Below, piece by piece: positions 42,494-51,230 of a stretch of DNA of 64,000 nucleotides (the first letter of the stretch is position 1; the number at the start of each line of letters is the position of its first letter). The notes beneath the pieces are model-generated. The model did no database searches, was not told the DNA's origin, and saw nothing but the letters and a program-made list of their open reading frames with translations. Made by a program: the position numbers and the translations under genes. The DNA lies in assembly GCF_937960835.1 (NCBI RefSeq), contig NZ_CALGPC010000006.1, positions 372,001-436,000 on the forward strand. Direction: 5' to 3'. This stretch comes from an uncultured Ferrovibrio sp. Lineage in GTDB: Bacteria; Pseudomonadota; Alphaproteobacteria; Ferrovibrionales; Ferrovibrionaceae.

Positions 42494-43297
42494 ATGCCTC
42501 AGACATTCGGTCTCGCCGGTCGCGCCTATCTGATCACCGGAGCCGGTCAGGGGATCGGGCGGGCGCTCGCGCTGGCGCTGGCCGCGGAGGGCGCCCATCT
42601 GGCGCTGGCCGATCTGAATGGCGACGCGGCCGCGGCGATTGCCGAAGAATGCCGCAGGCATGGCATACGAGCGGCGGATTTTGCCCTGGATGTACGCGAT
42701 GCCGCTGCAACGGAAGCGGTGGTCGAGGCGGCGGAGAAGGCTGTCGGCCCGCTGGCCGGCGTCGTGCCCAGCGCCGGCGTGGCCCGCGCGGCCCATGCCA
42801 TCACCATGCCGGAAGATGTCTGGGATCTGGTGCTCGACACCAACCTGAAGGGTACCTTCCTGACCTGCCAGGCGGTCGGCCGCCGCATGGTCGAGCGCGG
42901 TTCAGGCGCCATCGTCACGATTGCATCGATTACCGGACTTGGCGGCCAGAGCGGCCGGGCGAATTATGCGGCGTCCAAATGGGGCGTGATCGGCCTGACG
43001 AAGACGCTTGCCATCGAATGGGGCCGTTTCGGCCTGCGCGTCAACGCCGTGGCGCCGAACGCGGTCGATACGCCGATGATCCGCGCCGGCGTGCCAGCCG
43101 ATTTCGTGACCGGCGTGATGGAAGACCGCACGCCGCTTGGCCGCATCGCGCAGCCTTCGGAAGTGGCGGATGCCATTCTCTATCTGCTGTCGGATCGTGC
43201 CAGTTATGTGAACGGCAGCATCCTGCCGGTCGATGGCGGGCTGACGGCCGGATTCCTCACCCACAAGTCCGGCGCGGAGATGGCGCTGAAGCGTTAG
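42494..43297 (+). CDS. Short-chain dehydrogenase/reductase (third in the Liv operon)
   Basis: A 267-aa SDR: LITGAGQGIGRALALALAAE, LADLNGDAAAA, SAGVARAAHAI, TIASITGLGGQSGRANYAAS with KWG, and YVNGSILPVDGGLTAGFLTH. It begins one base after the preceding stop. Its catalytic lysine sits in ANYAASKWGVIGL. Three SDRs in one operon imply successive alcohol/ketone steps. Confidence 0.87.
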   Translation: MPQTFGLAGRAYLITGAGQGIGRALALALAAEGAHLALADLNGDAAAAIAEECRRHGIRAADFALDVRDAAATEAVVEAAEKAVGPLAGVVPSAGVARAAHAITMPEDVWDLVLDTNLKGTFLTCQAVGRRMVERGSGAIVTIASITGLGGQSGRANYAASKWGVIGLTKTLAIEWGRFGLRVNAVAPNAVDTPMIRAGVPADFVTGVMEDRTPLGRIAQPSEVADAILYLLSDRASYVNGSILPVDGGLTAGFLTHKSGAEMALKR

Positions 43298-43305
43298 GCA
43301 AGACG

Positions 43306-45003
43306 ATGAGCAGTGCGATGCGTGAGTATGATGTCGTGGTTGTGGGCTCCGGCGCCGGCGGTATGGCCGCGGCGCTGACTGCAGCCATCCATGGTCTGTC
43401 GGTCGTGGTTCTGGAGAAAGCCCCCAAGGTGGGCGGCTCCACCGCCGTTTCGGGCGGCGCCGTCTGGATTCCGAACAATCCTCACGCACGGTCGATGGGC
43501 ATCGAGGACAGCGAGGCCGATGTGCGGCAGTATCTGCAGCAGGTGCTCGGCAACGCGATGCGGCCCGATCTGATGGATGCCTTCCTGCGCGCCGGCCCGC
43601 GGATGGTGTCGTTCTTCGACAAGAACACGGATGTGAAATTCGCCGCGCGCGCCTATTCGCCCGACTATTATCCCGAACTGCCCGGCGCCGGAAAGGCCGG
43701 CCGGCCGATGGATCCACTGCCCTTCGATGCCCGCGAACTGCGCGACGGTTTCGCGCGGCTGCGCGATCCGCTGAAGGAATTCATGGTGCTGGGCGGCATG
43801 ATGGTCAACCTGACCGATGTGAAGCACCTGCTCAACGTCACGCGCTCGTTCACGTCCTGGAAATACGGCATGGCGCTGGTCCTGCGCTATTTCCGCGACC
43901 GGGTGACGGGCTACCGGCGCGGCACGCGTCTGCTGATGGGCAATGCGCTGGCTGCCCGGCTGCTGAAAAGTGCCGACGCGCTGGGCATCACCATCGTCAC
44001 CAACGCCGCTGCGAAGCGTCTGCTGGAGCGGGATGGCCGCGTCATTGGCGTCGAGACCGTCCAGGGCGAGCAGTATGGCGCCCGCCGCGGCGTGGTGATG
44101 GCGACCGGCGGTTTTCCCTGGGATGCCGAGCTGCGGCGGCGTCTGGCGCCGCCGGGAGCGGGAATGTGGTCGATGGCGCCGGAAGAGAATGCCGGCGACG
44201 GCATCCGCATGGCGCAGGCCGTTGGCGGCAACTTCCTTGAATCGCCGGCCGACATGGCCTTCTGGGCGCCGGTTTCCATCTGGAAGCAGGCGGACGGCAA
44301 GGAAGTGCGTTTCCCGCATCTGGTCTGGGACCGCGCCAAGCCCGGTCTGATTGCCGTCGGCAAGAATGGCCGGCGCTTCGTCAATGAAGGCACCAGCTAC
44401 CATGAATTCGTCCGCGCCATGTTCCGCACCGGCAACATTCCGGCATATCTGGTCTGCGACCGTCCCTTCATCGACAAATGGGGACTTGGCCTTGCGCTGC
44501 CGGGCAAACGGCCGCGCCGGCATCTCATCCGCGATGGCTATCTGATCGAGGCCAAGAGCATCGCAGAACTGGCCGCGAAGCTCGGGATCGATGCTGCCGC
44601 GCTGGAGGATACGGTCGGCCGGGTCAACCGCTTCGCTGCCGCCGGGACCGACGAGGATTTTGGCAAGGGCTCTTCCGAATACAACCGCTATTACGGCGAT
44701 CCCGATAATCCCGGCCATCCCAATCTTGGCCCGGTCCGCACCGGCCCCTTCTATGCCGCGCGGGTCTATCCCGGCGATATCGGCACGGCGGCCGGATTGC
44801 AGACCAACAGCCATGCTCAGGTGATCGGCCGGGACGGACGGGTCATTGCTGGTCTCTATGCCTGCGGCAACGACATGGCCTCGATCATGGGCGGCCACTA
44901 TCCCGGCGCCGGCATTACGCTCGGCCCGGCGCTCACCTTCGGTTATATCGCCGGCTGCCATCTCGCCGGCAAAGACCCCATGCAGACGGAGGACATCCGA
45001 TGA
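43306..45003 (+). CDS. FAD-dependent dehydrogenase, 3-ketosteroid delta-1-dehydrogenase/fumarate reductase-like
   Basis: A 565-aa flavoprotein. The FAD motif is YDVVVVGSGAGGMAAALTAA with the closing LEKAPKVGGSTAVSGGAVWI. Further features are RRGVVMATGGFPWDAE and FVNEGTSYHEFVRAM. The C-terminal GGHYPGAGITLGPALTFGYI resembles the steroid-dehydrogenase/FAD-binding group that introduces C=C bonds next to carbonyls. ATG 43306; the open frame reaching back to 42649 overlaps the SDR and is spurious. Its stop overlaps the GST start (ATGA). Confidence 0.88.
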   Translation: MSSAMREYDVVVVGSGAGGMAAALTAAIHGLSVVVLEKAPKVGGSTAVSGGAVWIPNNPHARSMGIEDSEADVRQYLQQVLGNAMRPDLMDAFLRAGPRMVSFFDKNTDVKFAARAYSPDYYPELPGAGKAGRPMDPLPFDARELRDGFARLRDPLKEFMVLGGMMVNLTDVKHLLNVTRSFTSWKYGMALVLRYFRDRVTGYRRGTRLLMGNALAARLLKSADALGITIVTNAAAKRLLERDGRVIGVETVQGEQYGARRGVVMATGGFPWDAELRRRLAPPGAGMWSMAPEENAGDGIRMAQAVGGNFLESPADMAFWAPVSIWKQADGKEVRFPHLVWDRAKPGLIAVGKNGRRFVNEGTSYHEFVRAMFRTGNIPAYLVCDRPFIDKWGLGLALPGKRPRRHLIRDGYLIEAKSIAELAAKLGIDAAALEDTVGRVNRFAAAGTDEDFGKGSSEYNRYYGDPDNPGHPNLGPVRTGPFYAARVYPGDIGTAAGLQTNSHAQVIGRDGRVIAGLYACGNDMASIMGGHYPGAGITLGPALTFGYIAGCHLAGKDPMQTEDIR

Positions 45004-45620
45004 AAATCTTCTACTCCCCGGCTTCGCCCTATGTGCGCAAGGTTCTCGCTGTCGGCATCGAACTCGGTCTTGCCGACCGCATCGAGAAGCTGCCCAGCGC
45101 GGCGCATCCGGTGAACCGCGACGCCAACATCGTGGCCCACAACCCGATGGGCAAGGTGCCGACCTTCTTCACGGATTCCGGCTACGCGCTCTATGACTCA
45201 CGCGTGATCTGCGAATATCTCGACGATCTTGCCGGCGGCAATCGTATGTTCCCGAAAGGGGAGACGCGGTGGGAGGCTCTGCGCGATCAGGCGCTGGCCG
45301 ACGGTCTGCTCGACGCCGCGCTGCTGGCGCGTTACGAGCAGGTGGTGCGCCCGGCCGAACACAAGTGGCAGCCCTGGCTCGACGGCCAGATGGCGAAGAT
45401 CACCTCCTGCGTCGATGCGCTGCAGGCCAAGGTCGCCACCCTGGAAGGCCGCGTCGATATCGGCACCATCGCAGCCGGCTGCGCGCTCGGCTATCTCGAT
45501 TTCCGTTTCCCCGATTACGACTGGCGCAAGGGGCGCGAGGCGCTGGCGAACTGGTTCAAGCAGTTTTCCGAACGTCCCTCGATGCGCGACACTGTGCCGT
45601 TCGACGCGGCGGCCAAATAA
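45000..45620 (+). CDS. Glutathione S-transferase-like protein
   Basis: A 206-aa GST. N-terminal thioredoxin fold: MKIFYSPASPYVRKVLAVGI, HNPMGKVPTF (cis-Pro) and YDSRVICEYLDDL. C-terminal helical domain: FRFPDYDWRKGREALANWFK. Ser in the YSPASPYVRK loop is the likely thiol-stabilising residue. Last gene of the Liv operon. Alongside SDRs a GST could serve ether cleavage or isomerisation, but that is only one possibility. Confidence 0.87.
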   Translation: MKIFYSPASPYVRKVLAVGIELGLADRIEKLPSAAHPVNRDANIVAHNPMGKVPTFFTDSGYALYDSRVICEYLDDLAGGNRMFPKGETRWEALRDQALADGLLDAALLARYEQVVRPAEHKWQPWLDGQMAKITSCVDALQAKVATLEGRVDIGTIAAGCALGYLDFRFPDYDWRKGREALANWFKQFSERPSMRDTVPFDAAAK

Positions 45621-45670
45621 CCGGCGAACGAAGCGCCGTTGAGTCAGGTCTGAGGCTGAGACGTCGGTTC

Positions 45671-45696
45671 AGCTTGCCTGCGATTGCAGGCAAGCT
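45671..45696. terminator. Hairpin between convergent operons
   Basis: AGCTTGCCTGC and GCAGGCAAGCT around the tetraloop GATT form a perfect 11-bp stem between the GST gene and the opposing BY-kinase gene. There is no T-run; it may be a factor-dependent stop or RNA-stabilising end. Confidence 0.5.
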
Positions 45697-45719
45697 GGGC
45701 TGAGGTCATAGGCGCTAAG

Positions 45720-48674
45720 CTATGAAGCAGTGGCGAAGCGGCGCAGGCGCTGGCAGAAATCGGCGAACTCCTCCTGGGTGATGGCAAAGGCGGCCTGCGC
45801 TTCGAAGCGCTGGAGCAGCTGCTTCCACTTGCGGTCGGATGAGGTGAAGATGCCGTCCCGGATGAAGGTGACGTTATAGCCGCGCTCCAGGGCGGACTGC
45901 GCCGTTTCGTTGATAGAGGTCACGCCATCGCATCCCACGATGAAGAGATGGTCGATCTTGCTCTCGCGCAGGAAAGCGCTGAAGAGCGAGCTGGAGAATG
46001 CATCGGGTGAATGTTTGATGAAGACGTGGTCGGACACCCGCTGCAGGGCCGTTTCGGATGCGATCTCCTGGCTGCGCATGGCCTTGCCGGCATGGCCGAG
46101 ATACCGGGAGGCATAGATCACCGTCACGCCTGACTTGGCGGCGAGATCGGAAATCGCATTGATCCGGTCGATCAGGCGGCCAGGCGCCTTGATCCGCCCA
46201 TGGCCGCCGGCTGCTTCTGCCGTGTCGGGCACGTCGATGACGAGAAGTGCGTGACGCCGGGCGATGACGCCTGCCGTTCCGGCAGTTCCGCCAACCGTCG
46301 TCACATCCTCCACGCTTTCGTCGGCTATCGGCGTCCAGGTGATGGAGCGCGTCGGCGGTGACTGATAGGATCTGAATTCCTCAAGGAAATAGGAGTCCGC
46401 CGCATAGCCGTAGCTGGCATGCTCCTGGTCGTCGACCATTGTCGTGATGGCGCCCGCCAGCGATGCGCCGGCGCGCCGCAGCTTGCTGGCCGCGACGGCG
46501 ACCGTATCGCGTGCCGTGCTGCCCCAGCGCACCACCATCACGGTGCTGTCGGCATGCTGCGCCAGTAGCAGCGTTTCCGATGCTGCCAGTACGGGCGAGG
46601 CATCGATCATGATGATGTCGTATTGATCCTTAAGCAAGGTCAGCAGTTCGGGGAAGCGGCGGATCCAGGTCAGCAGGGAGCCGCGCGAGAACCGGCCGGG
46701 CAGCATGATATCGGCACCGGAGACGACATCCGATATGACCACCTCGCTGAGACGGGCTTTGCTCTCCAGCAGTTCCGCGAGGCCGGCGCCGGCGCCGACG
46801 CCCAAAGCCTCGCTGGTGCCTTTCTTCCAGAAATCCGCGTCGATCAGCAGAACGCGGTTGCCACATTGCGCGGCCAGTGCGGCAAGGCTCAGGGCCAGCG
46901 TGGTTTTGCCTTCGCCCGGCAGCGCCGATGTAATCACCGACACGCGTGGCGCGTTCTGCACCGCGAAGAGGCCGGCATAGACCGCCTTGAGCGCTTCGCG
47001 GTAGGCCGAGCCATACTGCGCCGCCTGGGTTGGCGAACGCCGCGCGGCTTCGGAGACCGGCAGCATGCCGAGGCCGGGGATCTTGAGCTGGTCCTCGACC
47101 TCCTTGAGGCTGCGGATACTGCGGTCCGATCTTTCGACAAGCAGCACGGTCGCTGCCGCGCCGACCATCGAGCCGATTGCGGCGACCAGGATCAGCAATG
47201 CGCGCTTGGGGCTTTCAGGAGTGACGGGCAGCTGCGCATAGGACGCGATCTGCGCATCGGGTTTCTGCCAGGAGGTATCGGCATTCTGGACGGTGGTCGT
47301 CAGGCGCGCCATGAAATCGTCCAGCACGCGCCGATCGGCCTGGGCCGTGCGTTCCAGCGCCCGCAGCGTGACATCGGCTGCGTTCATGCGGGCGACATTT
47401 TCCTGCAGGCCGGCAAGCCGGTGCCTCAGTTCCTGTTCCTTCATGCGCGCGATATGCAGGTCGTCTTCGATGGAGGAGATCACCCGCTGGCTTTCGCGGC
47501 GCATGGCGGCGTGGATGTTGCGCAGCTTCTCCCGCAGTGCGGCGGCAGGAGGATACTTGTCGCCGAACTCCGTCGACATCGCGGCGATCTGCTGCTGGAC
47601 CTTGGCCTCCTCGATCTGTAGCTCCTCCATCAGCTTGGAATTGACGATATCGCCGGTGACGCGGCTGCGCATCGCCTGATCCAGCGAGCTGCGGTATTGC
47701 AGCAGGCGCGCCTCGATGGCGGCGCGGGCTGTCTCAGCGGTGGCGAGCTCGGCGCTGACATCCGTCATCTGCTTGAGCAGGAGCGGCGAGCCACCAGGCA
47801 TGGAGAACAGGCCGTGCTGAGCGCGGAATTCCTCCACCGCCCGTTCCGCATCCGCCACTTTCGCTTCCAGCTGGGCAATGCGCTCGCGCAGCCATTCCGA
47901 GGTGCGCTTGGCCGATTCCGAGCGCAATTCGAGCTGGCGGGCGATGTAGTGATCGACCAGCGCATTGGTCACCCGCATGGCGAGCTGCGGGTCGCGTGAC
48001 TTGATGGCCACGTCGATCATGCGGGAGTTGTTTTTGATGCTGACCCGCAGGTTGGACAGAAAACCCTGCACTGCCTGCGACAGCGTGAGACTGGCATCGT
48101 CCGCCTCGATGGCCGGCGGGGGGCCAAGAATAAGCTGCTTGATCTCCTCTATGGCATTTCTGACATGGGCGATCCCACCGGTTTCATTCCGTGCAGCAAC
48201 GGCGCGGTTGAATTCCGGATGCTCCTCCAGGCCAAGATCACGGATGACCTCGGCGGCGAGCTGCGGCGATTGCAGGATCTCGACGGCGGTTTGCACCGCG
48301 ATGCTGTCGGGCGGAAGGATCGGCGCGGTGTCGCGGCTGGAGCGGCCTGCCTCCGACGAATCCCCCAGCACAACGAGGGCATGTGCAACATACTGCGCGG
48401 GCAGCCGCAGGATGATCGCGCTGGCAATCGCGGTCGCCAAGGCCGCAATCGCGATGAACAGCACCTTGCGCCGCCATAAAGTGCGCAGAAAGGCCATGTA
48501 ATCGAGAGCGTCGCTCTCCTGGTCTGCGCCGCCGCGCGAAAAGCGGAACGGCCAGGCCGGGCCGCGCTCCATGAAACCGTCATCGCGCGGGATCAGCGCG
48601 CCCGCCGCCCCATCTCTGGACGTTCCTCCGGATCGACCGGGCTGCCAAATGTCGCGTTTCGCATTCCGCCCCAT
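45720..48674 (-). CDS. Wzz/BY-kinase exopolysaccharide co-polymerase fused to an isochorismatase-like domain
   Basis: A 984-aa inner-membrane protein. TM1 is about 71-89. The periplasmic part has long coiled coils (about 245-450), and TM2 is about 491-513. The cytoplasmic BY-kinase follows: Walker A LPGEGKTT (585-592), Walker A' VLLIDADFW (608-616), Walker B IIMIDASP (687-694) and a Tyr cluster (Tyr755, 757, 762, 770). From about 808 a cysteine-hydrolase/isochorismatase fold is appended: LLVIDVPD (Asp814), VFIKHSPDAF (Lys887) and VGCDGVTSINETAQSA. The usual catalytic Cys aligns with Ser920, so this domain is probably non-catalytic. It controls chain length/export of the exopolysaccharide. GGAGG precedes ATG 48674. 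Confidence 0.88.
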   Translation of the reverse strand: MGRNAKRDIWQPGRSGGTSRDGAAGALIPRDDGFMERGPAWPFRFSRGGADQESDALDYMAFLRTLWRRKVLFIAIAALATAIASAIILRLPAQYVAHALVVLGDSSEAGRSSRDTAPILPPDSIAVQTAVEILQSPQLAAEVIRDLGLEEHPEFNRAVAARNETGGIAHVRNAIEEIKQLILGPPPAIEADDASLTLSQAVQGFLSNLRVSIKNNSRMIDVAIKSRDPQLAMRVTNALVDHYIARQLELRSESAKRTSEWLRERIAQLEAKVADAERAVEEFRAQHGLFSMPGGSPLLLKQMTDVSAELATAETARAAIEARLLQYRSSLDQAMRSRVTGDIVNSKLMEELQIEEAKVQQQIAAMSTEFGDKYPPAAALREKLRNIHAAMRRESQRVISSIEDDLHIARMKEQELRHRLAGLQENVARMNAADVTLRALERTAQADRRVLDDFMARLTTTVQNADTSWQKPDAQIASYAQLPVTPESPKRALLILVAAIGSMVGAAATVLLVERSDRSIRSLKEVEDQLKIPGLGMLPVSEAARRSPTQAAQYGSAYREALKAVYAGLFAVQNAPRVSVITSALPGEGKTTLALSLAALAAQCGNRVLLIDADFWKKGTSEALGVGAGAGLAELLESKARLSEVVISDVVSGADIMLPGRFSRGSLLTWIRRFPELLTLLKDQYDIIMIDASPVLAASETLLLAQHADSTVMVVRWGSTARDTVAVAASKLRRAGASLAGAITTMVDDQEHASYGYAADSYFLEEFRSYQSPPTRSITWTPIADESVEDVTTVGGTAGTAGVIARRHALLVIDVPDTAEAAGGHGRIKAPGRLIDRINAISDLAAKSGVTVIYASRYLGHAGKAMRSQEIASETALQRVSDHVFIKHSPDAFSSSLFSAFLRESKIDHLFIVGCDGVTSINETAQSALERGYNVTFIRDGIFTSSDRKWKQLLQRFEAQAAFAITQEEFADFCQRLRRFATAS

Positions 48675-48860
48675 CTCAGCCTCCGTAGGGTGAACGGCAC
48701 GCGCTCATCACGTTTTGTCTCATCACGCCGAGCTGCCTCTTTTGCACCGCTGCAATTTGCCGCTTGTCTTCCGCCGAATGTGTCGATAAGAAAAGAAAAG
48801 AAAAGAAAAGGCAAGAACAAGTTCGGGGCAAGGGCCCGGAAATGGGAAGGGAGAAGGCCG
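48675..48860. promoter_or_regulatory. Divergent promoter region with (AAAAG)4 repeat
   Basis: It lies between the BY-kinase and WcaJ-type genes. It contains AAAAG x4 at 48791-48810 (preceded by CGATAAG), about 50 bp upstream of ATG 48861. A mirrored CTTTT repeat sits in the divergent region at 51147-51175. Slipped-strand variation or a shared regulator site are the two readings. Confidence 0.55.
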
Positions 48861-50372
48861 ATGTCTGGCAGCGGCGAGACTTTTTACGGCCCAAAGGTCG
48901 GACTGTTCGGGCGGCTACCGCTCTATTTCGGGTTATCCCGATCGGCCAAAAGATTCCGTGCAACCGATCTTGTAACGCGACTTCCGGGACTGATGCTGAT
49001 CTGGGACTGGATCGGCATCAGCGCGATCGGCCTTTTGCTGGAAACCGTAAGACCGGACGCGAGCCAGCCGTCCCGTTATCTCGTCATCGTGCTCTGCGCC
49101 ACGCTGACGGCGAATTACATGCATCTCCTGCAGGGATACTGCATCCGCAGCATGCGCCGAGTGGCCGTGCAGATCACGAAAGTGTCGCTCGCCTGGATCG
49201 GCGCACTGGCAAGCCTGGCCCTGATCGAAAGCTTCACGGTTTCGCCGGGCATCTTCGATAAGGTCAGTTCCGCAGCAGGCGGCTTTACGGCTGCCGACGT
49301 GACGGCGCTCTGGGCGGCGGCATGGTTCGTGCTCACCTGGATCTATCTATGCGCGACGCGCGGCATGGTGGGGCATCTGCTGGCGCGCTGGCAGAAGGAG
49401 GGCCGGCTGGCGCGCCGGGTGGCGGTGATCGGCACCGGCCAGGCCGCGGCTGCAATCGCCGGTGAATTGCAGGCGCATGGCGACGAGGCGCGGGTCGTCG
49501 GCCTGTTCGCGGATGGAGACGTTTCTTCCGGGGCCGGCAATACCGGCAATCTGGAACTTCTTGCTGCGATGGCCGATACCGGCGAGATCGACGAGGTGAT
49601 CCTCGCGATGCCGGAAGATCCGCCTGCCGCGCTGCGCGAGACGGTGGAGAAGCTGGCGAGCACGCAGGTGGAGGTGAAAGTCTATCCGCGGCTGCCCAAT
49701 CTCGGTTTTCCCATTCAGGGTTTCAGCAAGGTCGCCGGCATTTCGGCACTGACGATCCAGTCGCGGCCGCTGGCCGGCTGGGGCGCACCTCTCAAACGCG
49801 CCGAAGACGTCGTGCTGGCCAGCCTTCTGCTGATGCTGCTGGCGCCGGTGTTTCTGGTGATCGCCTGTTTGATCAAGCTGGACAGCGCCGGACCGGTGCT
49901 GTTCCGGCAGGAACGCCACGGCTTCAACAATAACCGGTTCCGTGTCTTCAAATTCCGCACCATGCACCACGATCCGGTGCCTGATCCCTCAACGCCGCAG
50001 GCGCGCCGGAACGATCCACGGGTGACGCGGATCGGCGCCTTTCTACGGCGCACCAGCCTCGATGAGCTGCCGCAGATCCTCAACGTGCTGCGCGGCGAGA
50101 TGTCGCTGGTCGGTCCGCGGCCGCATGCTACGGCGCATAACGATCTCTATGCCCGCCTCATCAACGGCTATCTGGCGCGGCATCGCGTCAAGCCGGGCAT
50201 CACGGGCTGGGCGCAGGTGAATGGCTGGCGCGGCGAGACGGAGACGCTCGAAAAGATGCGTATCCGTCTTGAACACGACCTGTTCTATATCGCCAACTGG
50301 TCGCTGCTGCTGGATATAAAAATTCTTCTGCTGACCATTCCGGTCGTGCTACGCGGCACCAATGCCTATTGA
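48861..50372 (+). CDS. Initiating undecaprenyl-phosphate sugar phosphotransferase (WcaJ/ExoY type)
   Basis: A 503-aa polyisoprenyl-phosphate hexose-1-phosphate transferase. Several N-terminal helices (LPGLMLIWDWIGISAIGLLL and others) are followed by a CoA-binding-like segment RVAVIGTGQAAAAIAGEL. The C-terminal catalytic domain has VFKFRTMHHD, RRTSLDELPQILNVLRGEMS, LVGPRPHA and KPGITGWAQVNGWRGET. It starts repeat-unit synthesis on undecaprenyl phosphate. ATG 48861 has GGAGAAGG upstream; the open frame reaching back to 48690 is rejected. Confidence 0.92.
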   Translation: MSGSGETFYGPKVGLFGRLPLYFGLSRSAKRFRATDLVTRLPGLMLIWDWIGISAIGLLLETVRPDASQPSRYLVIVLCATLTANYMHLLQGYCIRSMRRVAVQITKVSLAWIGALASLALIESFTVSPGIFDKVSSAAGGFTAADVTALWAAAWFVLTWIYLCATRGMVGHLLARWQKEGRLARRVAVIGTGQAAAAIAGELQAHGDEARVVGLFADGDVSSGAGNTGNLELLAAMADTGEIDEVILAMPEDPPAALRETVEKLASTQVEVKVYPRLPNLGFPIQGFSKVAGISALTIQSRPLAGWGAPLKRAEDVVLASLLLMLLAPVFLVIACLIKLDSAGPVLFRQERHGFNNNRFRVFKFRTMHHDPVPDPSTPQARRNDPRVTRIGAFLRRTSLDELPQILNVLRGEMSLVGPRPHATAHNDLYARLINGYLARHRVKPGITGWAQVNGWRGETETLEKMRIRLEHDLFYIANWSLLLDIKILLLTIPVVLRGTNAY

Positions 50373-50522
50373 TGCCGTCTATTGAGGACGTCAGGCGTTA
50401 CCCGCTGTATTCACCCAGATGCAGAAGACTCCAATGGAGAATTATTAAGCTGCGCGGCCCTGCAGAATGATGCACGGCAACGCAGCAATAATCCGATACA
50501 GGGAGCTGGAAAGAGGTATCGA

Positions 50523-50542
50523 AGTACCCTGATCAGGGTACT
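50523..50542. repeat. 20-bp perfect palindrome overlapping a stop codon
   Basis: AGTACCCTGATCAGGGTACT is fully self-complementary. It covers the stop codon of the HTH gene and lies between two converging genes. It might be a terminator element or protein-binding site. Confidence 0.6.
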
Positions 50543-51006
50543 CTTCTGCGGCGGCTGGTTTTGCGGCTGTCCAGAATCCGCTCCACCTCCATACGGGTGG
50601 TCGCCGTCGAGCGCAGCAGCCGGTCGATCGCCTGCAGCAGCGCTTCGTAATTCTCGTCGCTTTCACTGAGCGAGATGGCATCCATGCCGGCCAGGAAGGC
50701 GGCGATGTCGCTGCTCACTCGTCCCCAGATCTCCTCGCCGGAGCGGCGAATGGGCTGAAACCGCGATTCAACGGAAAGAACCTGCGCCGATACGCGCTCG
50801 GTTTCTTCGCGCGGCGGCGCGGAGCGAAAAGTCTTTTCCTGTTTGATATCTTTATCGTCTGCGCGGCGGACGATGTAGCGGATGGCTGGCGCAGTGCATC
50901 CGTAGCTTCGCGCGATGTCAGCCAACGTTTCCCCCTTTCGGAAGCGTTCCGAAATTTTCGGCCATTCCTCCCGCCGAATTTTTCCGCGAATTCTAACGTT
51001 GCTCAA
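50533..51006 (-). CDS. HTH protein, probable exopolysaccharide regulator
   Basis: A 157-aa protein. The N-terminal helix-turn-helix reads IRREEWPKISERFRKGETLA, then DIARSYGCTAPAIRYIVRRA, a Hin/recombinase-like HTH. The rest is a helical domain (IWGRVSSDIAAFLAGMDAIS, NYEALLQAIDRLLRSTATTR) ending in a basic tail (DSRKTSRRRRVP). Start TTG 51006; no strong ribosome site. No known family name. Its place between the sugar transferase and RfbF, with pentamer repeats on either side, suggests local control. Confidence 0.6.
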   Translation of the reverse strand: MSNVRIRGKIRREEWPKISERFRKGETLADIARSYGCTAPAIRYIVRRADDKDIKQEKTFRSAPPREETERVSAQVLSVESRFQPIRRSGEEIWGRVSSDIAAFLAGMDAISLSESDENYEALLQAIDRLLRSTATTRMEVERILDSRKTSRRRRVP

Positions 51007-51146
51007 ATTCAGCTGACCTCATCCTATCACGCGTGCAAGAAACTACCATGTACCGCATCGGTGACCAAATGGTGATTTAGGCGCACCCGCACTGCATACA
51101 AGAGTGATACCACAGCGACCGTTAATGGTCTCTTTATTGTCTCACT

Positions 51147-51175
51147 ATTTTTTCTTTTTTCTTTTCTTTTCTTTT
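51147..51175 (+). repeat. CTTTT repeat, mirror of the AAAAG repeat
   Basis: A pyrimidine run ending in CTTTT x3 (51161-51175) then CATCG, located about 55 bp upstream of ATG 51231. Its complement (CGATG-AAAAG repeats) resembles CGATAAG-AAAAG at 48786-48810. Confidence 0.6.
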
Positions 51176-51230
51176 CATCGTTGGTAAGAGTCCGGACATC
51201 GGTCTTTTAACGCCGCACCAACGGTCACTC

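Noticed and set aside
42649..43305. Extension of the flavoprotein gene upstream
   Set aside because: Out-of-frame reading of the preceding SDR; the FAD motif begins just after ATG 43306.
43294..44961. 555-codon leftward open frame
   Set aside because: Mirror of the flavoprotein gene, whose FAD motifs prove the other strand.
48781..48816. AAAAG repeats as a CRISPR-like array
   Set aside because: Simple pentamer repeats without spacers. No CRISPR array or cas gene was seen anywhere in the window.
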